44,273 nt of DNA from Pyrenophora tritici-repentis (lineage: Eukaryota > Ascomycota > Dothideomycetes > Pleosporales > Pleosporaceae). Positions 9,633-16,954 of the stretch are shown one piece after another. Location of the stretch: the NCBI RefSeq assembly GCF_003171515.1, contig NW_027093986.1:1-44273 (forward strand), read 5' to 3'. Position 1 is the first letter of the stretch. Every line of letters starts with the position of its first letter. A model generated the notes under the pieces. It ran no database searches, was not told the DNA's origin, and saw only the letters and a program-made list of their open reading frames with translations. The position numbers and the translations under genes were made by a program.

Positions 9633-9760
9633 CAGACTCCGCAACAATCAATCGGATCGGCATGATTGATTCCTATCTAGGTTAAAGGCTGCCTAATAAA
9701 GTAACTCTTTAACCTATATAGGAATCAATCATGTCGATCGATTGATTGTTGCGGAGTCTG
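9633..9760. mobile_element. MITE 2 in TLH A (hAT-type, 128 bp)
   Basis: This is the exact reverse complement of MITE 1, flanked by the 8-bp duplication GCGACGAG (9625-9632 and 9761-9768). Together with MITE 1 it makes an inverted pair 777 bp apart inside one gene. Confidence 0.92.
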
Positions 9761-9795
9761 GCGACGAGCTGCTGTACAAAGAGCTGCATTTTAGC

Positions 9796-10773
9796 ATGGC
9801 GCAGTTCCGCGGCATGGTACATGGGCTGGCTAGCGAGAGCCGGCGATTATTAACAGAGGAGTTAATGTTTAGCAGCAAGGCAGCGCCGGTGCCGGCAGTG
9901 CCATGGGAGAGCATACGTGACAACCCAACCGACGAGCGGCCAGGATGGAACTTTTTGAAGGATCATCGCACAAACATGCCCGTCAACGGCGAGAGGTGGT
10001 TATTTGAGCGGGTAGGCGAGAGCGCCAGCATCCGGAGTCGGTTCATGAAGCCCGGGACGCAGTCAGGGGTAGACCGACAGGCAATAGAGCGATACATGGA
10101 CCGGGTGGTAGAATTTCGCGAGAAGCTGGCGGTGTTAATGCACATAACGGGTGGGCAGCCAGCGCGAGGGCCAGAGCTACTGAGCGTACGGCATAGCAAC
10201 ACAGTGCAAGGGGGGCATCGCAATATATTCATCGAGGACGGCATGGTGGTGTTTGTGACACGGTACCACAAGGGATACAAAGTCAGCGGCGACGTCAAGA
10301 TTATCCATCGATATTTGCCGCGCGAGGTGGGCGAGCTGGTAGTGTGGTATATGTGGCTGGTGTTGCCGTTCCAGCAGCGGCTCGAGGCGTTGGTGTGGGA
10401 GAAGGAGGCAGTTTCGTCGCATATGTGGCCAGCAGACCCCAGCGGCCGCAAGTGGACGACCGATCGGCTGCGGGAGGCGTTGAAGCGCGAGAGCCGGATC
10501 GCGATGGGCCAGGAGTGGACGTTTGCCGGGTACCGGGAGATGGCGATTGGCATCAGCCGGCGGTTTTTGCGTGGATCGACAGCGTTCCAGGCAGATGAGG
10601 GCGAGGAGAATAAGGAGTGGGCTGAGGAGCAGGCAGGAGATTCGATTGCCGACGAGCAGGCGGGCCATACGTCGCACGTGGCGGGACTGGTATACGCGCG
10701 AGGGATCATGGAGCAGTCAGGGGCCGTGGCGGATAGGCGCACAGTCCGCAACAATCAATTAAGTGGGTCCTAG
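9796..10773 (+). CDS. TLH A recombinase-like fragment
   Basis: This open frame lies between MITE 2 and MITE 3, taken from its first ATG. It holds the ARGPEL, YHKGYK, GYRE, GHTS and VYAR positions that resemble the Arg-Lys-Arg-His-Tyr set of tyrosine recombinases. It runs out in MITE 3 sequence just after the presumed catalytic Tyr (10693-10695) and is therefore separated from the helicase. Translation of this piece is unproven. Confidence 0.45.
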   Translation: MAQFRGMVHGLASESRRLLTEELMFSSKAAPVPAVPWESIRDNPTDERPGWNFLKDHRTNMPVNGERWLFERVGESASIRSRFMKPGTQSGVDRQAIERYMDRVVEFREKLAVLMHITGGQPARGPELLSVRHSNTVQGGHRNIFIEDGMVVFVTRYHKGYKVSGDVKIIHRYLPREVGELVVWYMWLVLPFQQRLEALVWEKEAVSSHMWPADPSGRKWTTDRLREALKRESRIAMGQEWTFAGYREMAIGISRRFLRGSTAFQADEGEENKEWAEEQAGDSIADEQAGHTSHVAGLVYARGIMEQSGAVADRRTVRNNQLSGS

Positions 10774-10901
10774 AAGGTTCAGATTGGATTGATTGATTAC
10801 CGCTTTAAGCCTAGTAGTTACCTATAGGAGTTTAAGCCCTACCTAGATAGGTAAGTGGGTCTAGGAGAGTGACCGGATTGAATTGATTGTTGCGGAGTCT
10901 A
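10740..10901. mobile_element. MITE 3 in TLH A (162 bp)
   Basis: Related to MITE 1/2 by its ends (CACAGTCCGCAACAATC at the left, TAGACTCCGCAACAATC as the complement of the right end) but with a different, longer interior. The flanking duplication is GATAGGCG (10732-10739 and 10902-10909). TLH B at 17891-17898 shows the empty site with a single GATAGGCG, so insertion followed the A/B duplication. Confidence 0.93.
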
Positions 10902-11666
10902 GATAGGCGGCAGCAGTTCCGGGCATCGAGCACGGATTGGCATAGATTTTTGGGCTTCCAGGCAGGCTTGGACGACCAGAGAAGAAGCAGCAAGCGGAAG
11001 AGAGCGCCGTTTGAGAGCGAGGCAGACGAGGCAAGGGTGGATCGGTGGCAGCGGCTGAGGAAGATGGACGCGAGAGCGCAGCTGAAGCGCATGATGGGCG
11101 AGGAGGCCAAGTTCCGGGGGGTGCAGGAGGCAGCGATCAAAGCCATCACAGCAGGCGAGAGTCCCGTAGTAGCGGTGATGCCGACGGGGGCAGGCAAGAG
11201 CTTGTTGTTCATGTTGCCGGCGTGGGCAGAGCAGGGCGGCACGACGGTGGTGGTAGTGCCGTTGATCGCGTTGCGTGGCGACATGGCACAGCGGTGCAAG
11301 AAGCTAGGGATATCGTGCGTAGAGTGGCAGAGTCGGCGTCCGCCAGACGCAGCAGCGGTGGTGTTAGTGACGCCCGAGTCGGCAGTTGGAGAGGAATTTG
11401 CAACGTTTTTAAACCGGCTACGAGCGACGCGGCAGCTAGATCGGATTATTATCGACGAGTGCCATATCGTGTTAAACCGGCAGTACACGTTCCGCAAGCA
11501 GATGCAGCAGCTAGGCAAGCTGGTGGCTGTAGAGACGCAGATGGTCATGTTGACAGCAACGTTGCCACCCAGCGAGGAGGACGAGTTATTCCGGCGAATG
11601 CATTTTGAGCGTGGGCAGGTAAGAATGTTTAGGGCACCGACAGCACGGAGCAACATAGCGTACCGG

Positions 11667-11824
11667 CAGAGATGTCAACAAGCAAGTCAAGCTGGCTTGA
11701 TTCTTATCGATTGCAGATCACAGACCATTCTCTGGGACGTGCCACTGTGCACGAGCCTCTATATTGTCTGTGATCTGCAATCGATAAGAATCAAGCCAGC
11801 TTGACTTGCTTGTTGACATCTCTG
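11667..11824. mobile_element. MITE 4 in TLH A (158 bp, long inverted repeats)
   Basis: A fold-back element beginning CAGAGATGTCAACAAGC and ending with its complement; arms of nearly 60 bp. The 8-bp duplication CGTACCGG lies at 11659-11666 and 11825-11832, and TLH B has the unoccupied site near 18648. The insertion separates the two RecQ lobes. The family differs from MITEs 1-3 but is again hAT-like. Confidence 0.93.
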
Positions 11825-13122
11825 CGTACCGGGTGGTAAGGGTAGAGAAGGAGAGGAAGAGACAGGAGGTAGAGGCAACGGTGTTGGCGATGGTACAGCA
11901 GAAGGTCCGAAAGTATAAGAGCGGCAAGATTGTAGTGTACGGCAACTCAGTGCCAAAGGTCAAGGGGTTAGCCGAGAAGCTCAAGTGCCATGCGTATCAT
12001 CACCACGCGGTTGGCAAGGCAAGCATGTTGGGGGAGTTCATGGGCGGCAAGCAGCGGGTGATTGTGGCAACCAGCGCGTTGGGCATGGGAGTGGACGTGC
12101 CCGATATCCGGTGCATTGTCCACATGGATTGGCCGTTTAGCGTGTTGGATTACGCGCAGGAGAGCGGGCGAGCCGGGCGAGACGGGGAGCGGAGCGAGGC
12201 GATCATGATGGTGCAGGACGGCGAGCAGCGAGCGGCGGATGACAAGCAGGGGAAGGCGGAGCAGCGGTTGGTGCGAGCATACGTCGAAGGCATAGACGAG
12301 GCGGCGACATGTAGACGGGTAGTGTTGGACGGGTATTTGGACAGGCGCGAGGCCGAGCGAGCTCGGTGCGAGGAGGGAGAGGAGAGGTGTGACGTATGCA
12401 TGAGAGCCGACGGGGAGGAGATGGAGGAGGAGATGGAAGAGATGGAGGAGGTGGAGGAGATGGAGGAGGAGATGGAGGAGGATATGGAGGAGGGCGGCAG
12501 CAGCAACGAAGAAGAGGCGGAGACATTGGAGAGGGAGCAAGAAGAGGCGCGGCAGACGTTTAATCAGCAGCAACGAGAACAAGGCGGCCCGCGACAGAGA
12601 TTGATACAGCAGCGGCAGCAGGAGTTCGCCGACGTCGAGTGGCTGCGTAGGCAGCTGGCGCAATGGATAAACCGGTGTGGGTTATGTGAGGCAGTAGGCC
12701 AAGGATCGAGCACACACGATGTACGGCAATGTTGGCGACAAGAGAGCCAGCAGATCAAGCAGTCGATTAAGAGGATGGAAGAGACAATTAAGTTTGAGCG
12801 TTATTCGGGTTGTTTTTGGTGTGGAGTGCCGCAGGAGATATGCAAGCGGTGGGAAAGGAATAGTTTTCGGCGATATCAGAGAGTCCAAGACGGGGATTGC
12901 CAGTATAGAGGGGTATTAATAGGCGGGTTATTAAGTATAGCATTAGGGCGGAGCGAGGTAGGAAACCGATGGACGGCGCGGTTAGAGGAGTTCGGGGTTA
13001 GTAATTCAGGAGCAGGGCCGACGTTGTTTGAGTTTTTAGGAAAAAAGCGATTGTTAGAGACGGTTGAGAGCAATAACTTAGCAGGAGAGTTTTGTTGGAT
13101 TACAAGATTAATAGGCGAGTAG
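11825..13122 (+). CDS. TLH A helicase C-terminal lobe, acidic repeat and Cys-rich tail
   Basis: Open frame downstream of MITE 4 with RecQ motifs IV-VI (VIVATSALGMGVDVPD and QESGRAGRDG). A Met-Glu-Glu repeat and a Cys/His-containing C-terminus (RCGLCEAVG, then CFWCG, then CQYRG) follow. It lacks the Walker A and DECH motifs, which remain upstream of MITE 4, so alone it cannot be an ATPase. The frame also reads a little way back into MITE 4. Confidence 0.5.
12411..12493 (+). repeat. Met-Glu-Glu coding repeat, short allele
   Basis: A GGAGGAGAT-type minisatellite inside the TLH coding region, between the helicase and the Cys-rich C-terminus. It is 63 bp (21 codons) shorter than the same tract in TLH B and keeps the frame. 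Confidence 0.8.
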
Positions 13123-14523
13123 AGGAAATATAGAGAGTTGTAACGTTGACGAGGGTAGCTCCAACAGCTCGAGTAGGTCGGATAGTGTAAGCAGCGATAA
13201 AGGCAAGAGCAGCAAGATCAGCGAGAGCGTAGGCAGGGTTAGCAGCAAGAGAGATAGCAGCAACAGTGACGATAGTAGCAGCAGTAAGAGTAGCGACGAA
13301 GGCGAGGGCAGCGAGAGCAGTGATCAAGGCGAGAGCAGCGAGAGTAGTGACGAAGGCGAGGGTAGTAAAGATATTAGAGGTAGCGAAAGCAGCGGCAACA
13401 GCGAGAGCAATGAGAGCAACGACAAAGACGAGGGCAGAGAAGGTAACGAGAGCGGCGAGAGCAGTAAGAGCGCAGGCAGCGTTGGTAGCGAGAGCAATAG
13501 CTGCAACAGTGGCGATAGTGGCGATAGCGAGGGCAGCGACGACGGCGAGGATGGCGAGGATGGCGAGGATGGCGAGGACAGCGAGGGCAACTTGATGGCA
13601 GGTAGCGAAAGCAGTAATAGCAGCTTGAGCAGGGAGGAAAAGCGAGGGTCGTGACGACGGCGAGAGTAGCTCCGATAGCGAGAGCAGCAAGAGCGAGAGC
13701 AGCAAGAGCGGCAAGAGCAACGAGAGCGAGGCAGGCGAGGCAGGCGAGAGCAACGAGATGGCAAGTAGCGAGAGCGAGGCAGGCGAGGCAGGCGAGAGCA
13801 ACGAGATGGCAAGTAGCGAGAGCGTAGGGAGCGAGAGAGGCGAGAGAAATAAGAGCAGCGACATGATAGGTACCGTTGGCAGCGAGAGCATCGAGAGCCG
13901 CGCATATAGCGAGAGTAACGAGAACAGAGCGAGTAGCGAGAGCAGCGACGACGGTAAGGACAGCGAGAGCAGGAGCCGCAGCGGCGAAAGGAGTTGTAGA
14001 AGCCGTAGCAGCGGTAGGAAGTGAGAAGCAGCGAGAGTAGCGCGAGCAGTGGGGGGACAGCAGGGACAGCGAGAGCAGTAGGGAAAGCAAGAGCAGGGGC
14101 AGAAGTAGTTATAGCGGCCGCAGGCGTAGTAGGAGCGGTGGGGAGTGAGGAGCAGAAGCGAGGATATCGATAGCAGCGAGAGCAGCGAGGACGGCGGGGA
14201 TAGTAGGGATAGCGGGATCAGCTGTGAGAGAAGCGAGGATAGCGAGAGTAGGAAAGCAGGAGCCGCAGGCGCGATAGAAGTAAGAGTAGCAAGAGCAGTA
14301 AGAGCAGGATGTGTAGCCGCGAGGATAGAGGCAATTAAGGTAATTAAGGTGATTGCGATGATTGCGAGGACAGTAAGAGCAACAAGGGCAGCGCAAGAAA
14401 GGGGCGAACGGCAAGGGAATTAACTATTAAGTTAATTGTAGCGATTGCAAGGACAGCGGGAACAGCGAGGATAGTAAGGGCAGTAAGGGTAGAAAGGACA
14501 GCGGAAGCAGCGAGGACAACGAG
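13123..14523 (+). repeat. TLH unit A purine-rich tail (truncated)
   Basis: Nearly identical to 20009-21409. It is a degenerate 3-bp-periodic sequence (AGC, GAG, AGT, GAC, GGC) that reads as Ser/Glu/Asp/Gly-rich in one plus frame and Leu/Ser/Ala in minus frames. Frames shift several times, for example near 13650, so I treat it as non-coding or fast-drifting sequence. The copy stops abruptly at 14523, whereas tail B continues for more than 2 kb. Confidence 0.8.
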
Positions 14524-14576
14524 TAGACTCCGCAACAATCAATTCAATCCGGTCACTCTCCTAGACCCACTTACCT
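14524..14576. mobile_element. Broken MITE (53 bp) at the TLH A / TLH B junction
   Basis: The reverse complement of the terminal 53 bp of MITE 3 (10849-10901), starting with an intact TAGACTCC terminus and ending at CTTACCT. It leads straight into the CTAACCC hexamer of TLH unit B. The other half of the element is missing. Confidence 0.88.
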
Positions 14577-14972
14577 AACCCAGGGCGCTCAATGGTACGT
14601 TATAATATACCATTTTTTTGTTAGTGCTGAGAAGTACGCGTATGGCGGGTATATACTAGAACCAGGGGTTTATCCCATTAAACTTCAGGAGTACATCCCA
14701 TTTTTAGTCTATAGTCGAAATTACTCCAAATTTAGACATATAACTCAGCATACGTAGACGCACAATCTGACGAATTTACAGCGCAGCAGACTATGTGGTT
14801 CAGGAGCTTAGGGTTTGGTGTTCTTGGTTAGGGTTACGCGTCTGGGGGGTCAGGAGGTCGCGAGGCTCGGCACCCCGCCGCGCGCGCGCCGCCGGAGTAA
14901 GCACCGAGAGAGCGATCAACAGCGCGTGTATATAAGAAGCCGAGTAGAACAGGTAGGCGTCGATATTTCAAC
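14577..14972 (+). promoter_or_regulatory. TLH unit B upstream region
   Basis: A copy of 7418-7813 with the same TTAGGG hexamers (14808-14813 and 14828-14833) and the same CG-rich stretch. The TATA-like TATATAAG is at 14929-14936, 36 bases before the ATG at 14973. It begins with AACCC continuing the telomere-type hexamer that starts at 14575. Confidence 0.6.
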
Positions 14973-15938
14973 ATGTCTAAACCTAGCATCGAGTGCCAGT
15001 ATTTCGAGCATGTGCCTGAGCACAGCGTAGCGGCATGCAGAGAGTGCAGATATGCAGTATGGCCAGATCAGATTGAGGGCCATCTACAGAAGCAGCATAA
15101 GGTTAGTTACAAGGAGGCTGAGGCAGTTGGACAGCAGGTTCGCAGCTGGGCTGGGTTAGTCCAGTACCCTAGTGAGCTCGAGGTGCCGACTGGTGCTCCA
15201 AAGCCTGTGCGGCAATTGCCAGTGTATACAGACGGGATGTTATGCCAATTTGACTCCAGCTGCTGCTATTATGTAGCAAGAAGTAAGGAGGCTATACGAA
15301 AGCATTGGCGTAAGGACCATCAAGGATGGTCAGCAGGGAAGAAGCGAGGGCGGCCAAGTCGAACCAGGCAGAAGAGCGTGCAGGCACATATGGATAAGGG
15401 GTACCGGCTGGTCCATTGCCAGCGATTATTCAGCAGCCGGCATGGATCGCAGTACTTTGAGGTCCAGGCACCCAGCCAGGATGGAGAAGGCCCCGAAATC
15501 GTGCCCGTAGACGGGGCAGCAGCATGGGCGCGAGTGGGCGAGCAGATGGCCAAGGCGTGGGCAGACATCGAGAAGCGGGCGCAGACGACGATCCAGGAGG
15601 GCGAGCGCGACGAGGTGAACCCATGGCTGGAGCGGACGCAGTGGTTGCCGTACCTAGTGGGCATGGAGAGGCCGGATTTGTTAGCGTGCATCGAGGAGCC
15701 CGTGGCAGAGCCAGATGCCAGGCAGGAGCAGCAGGCCGAGCCGGTGGAAGCAGCGATTTGGGCAGCCATGGATGGATTGGCGCGGTTCAGCCAGGCATCC
15801 ATTATTGACCGGATTGGCGTGTTTATACGGTTGGAGGCAATTCGCACAGAGATGCACCAAACCCGGTTCCAGCCGTTACAGCCGTACAGACTCCGCAACA
15901 ATCAATCGATCGACATGATTGATTCCTATATAGGTTAA
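14973..15938 (+). CDS. TLH B N-terminal fragment with OrsD-like zinc fingers
   Basis: Identical in sequence to the TLH A N-terminal fragment: native ATG, two C2H2-like zinc-binding units (Cys22/Cys25/His37/His42 and Cys91/Cys97/His111/His116), basic patch, and about 16 residues read from the MITE at the end. A role in nucleic-acid binding is inferred from the motif. Confidence 0.6.
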   Translation: MSKPSIECQYFEHVPEHSVAACRECRYAVWPDQIEGHLQKQHKVSYKEAEAVGQQVRSWAGLVQYPSELEVPTGAPKPVRQLPVYTDGMLCQFDSSCCYYVARSKEAIRKHWRKDHQGWSAGKKRGRPSRTRQKSVQAHMDKGYRLVHCQRLFSSRHGSQYFEVQAPSQDGEGPEIVPVDGAAAWARVGEQMAKAWADIEKRAQTTIQEGERDEVNPWLERTQWLPYLVGMERPDLLACIEEPVAEPDARQEQQAEPVEAAIWAAMDGLARFSQASIIDRIGVFIRLEAIRTEMHQTRFQPLQPYRLRNNQSIDMIDSYIG

Positions 15939-16014
15939 AGAGTTACTTTATTAGGCAGCCTTTAACCTAGATAGGAATCAATCATGCCGATCCGATTGAT
16001 TGTTGCGGAGTCTG
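15887..16014. mobile_element. MITE 1 in TLH B (hAT-type, 128 bp)
   Basis: Same element, orientation and CAGCCGTA duplication as in TLH A at 8728-8855. The insertion therefore predates the duplication of the TLH unit. Confidence 0.92.
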
Positions 16015-16023
16015 CAGCCGTAT

Positions 16024-16824
16024 ATGGACAAGAACGCCATTGTCAAGCACACACGACCGTGGCAGCAGATGTTAATGTTTTTTGCACGCACACAGAAAGA
16101 GCACGGGTGGAAGAGCCCCAAGTATCGGTTTACGCGCCGGCAGCGAGAGGCATGGGAGGTGTTAATCGAACAGGCAAAGCGGAGCATAGAGGGAGACGAA
16201 GAAGATGAAGCCGAGGATATGGACGAAGAGAGAGAAGAGCTGGACGAGGAGATGATGGACGACATAGACGAGGCGATAGAGGTAGCTGAGGAAGAGCCAG
16301 GTCAGGGAGAAGGCCCCGAGCCTAAGAAGTTGTCTAAGATACAGAAAGCGTGTTTGGAGTTTTGCATTGCATTACTTAACCACCGCATCACCCGTAGAGA
16401 GTATGACAGCCCGCTGGTGTGCGCGTTGGCGGTGCTGGGCGTCAAGGAGGACGGATGGAAGGGGCCGGAGCAGTACCCGCCGATATTATCGGCGGTGATC
16501 AAGATCGCTCGGTTTATGGTCGTGCAGAAGGGACTAGAAATGTCAGGGCCCGAGGAGGATAGCGGCGATGAGACAGACGACGACTTAGATGACAGCGCGT
16601 ACGAGAGCGGGCCAAGCCAGCGACGGCGTCCCAAGGGGTGTTTGCAGTTAGTGCAGAAGATGATGGACCGGTTCATGGTGCGCGGCAGCCATAGCCCCAT
16701 GCAGTGGATGTTGGATTTGCGGACGTATGGATTGAAGATCCATTACAACACTACAACCCGCGGGCATGTAGAGTGGACGAACGGCGACGAGCAGACTCCG
16801 CAACAATCAATCGGATCGGCATGA
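16024..16824 (+). CDS. TLH B middle fragment (acidic linker plus conserved domain)
   Basis: Open frame between MITE 1 and MITE 2, taken from the first ATG after MITE 1 (MDKNAIVK). It contains a Glu/Asp-rich linker (16190-16290) and a conserved block (LNHRITRREYDSPLVCALA, then YPPILSAVIKIARF) that recurs, as far as I recall, in fungal OrsD/TLH-type proteins. The final residues come from MITE 2. No catalytic motif is recognised. The same frame is in TLH A at 8841-9665. Confidence 0.45.
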   Translation: MDKNAIVKHTRPWQQMLMFFARTQKEHGWKSPKYRFTRRQREAWEVLIEQAKRSIEGDEEDEAEDMDEEREELDEEMMDDIDEAIEVAEEEPGQGEGPEPKKLSKIQKACLEFCIALLNHRITRREYDSPLVCALAVLGVKEDGWKGPEQYPPILSAVIKIARFMVVQKGLEMSGPEEDSGDETDDDLDDSAYESGPSQRRRPKGCLQLVQKMMDRFMVRGSHSPMQWMLDLRTYGLKIHYNTTTRGHVEWTNGDEQTPQQSIGSA

Positions 16825-16919
16825 TTGATTCCTATCTAGGTTAAAGGCTGCCTAATAAAGTAACTCTTTAACCTATATAGGAATCAATCATGTCGATCGA
16901 TTGATTGTTGCGGAGTCTG
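16792..16919. mobile_element. MITE 2 in TLH B (hAT-type, 128 bp)
   Basis: Reverse-complement copy of MITE 1 with the GCGACGAG duplication on both sides, at the same codon as in TLH A. Confidence 0.92.
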
Positions 16920-16954
16920 GCGACGAGCTGCTGTACAAAGAGCTGCATTTTAGC

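Larger units (their letters stand above)
7814..13122 (+). pseudogene. Telomere-linked RecQ helicase (TLH) gene A, interrupted by four MITEs
   Basis: Coding blocks are 7814-8727, 8856-9632, 9761-10739, 10902-11666 and 11825-13122, separated by MITEs. Each insertion plus its 8-bp duplication shifts the frame; discounting them leaves an uninterrupted frame of about 1566 codons. Order of domains: an OrsD-like zinc-finger region (Cys22, Cys25, His37, His42; then Cys91, Cys97, His111, His116), an acidic linker (about 9040-9130), a conserved middle domain, a tyrosine-recombinase-like region (about 10130-10730), RecQ helicase motifs (MPTGAGKS, DECH, LTATLPP, QESGRAGRDG), a Met-Glu-Glu repeat and a Cys-rich C-terminus. 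Family knowledge places such genes next to telomeres. This copy cannot make the full protein. Confidence 0.9.

Noticed and set aside
9963..10754. Minus-strand frames opposite the TLH genes, including the 561-codon frame at 17122-18807
   Set aside because: High GC and codon structure of the TLH coding strand leave the antisense frame open. It has no domain motifs and is rich in Ser/Cys/Arg as expected for a shadow.
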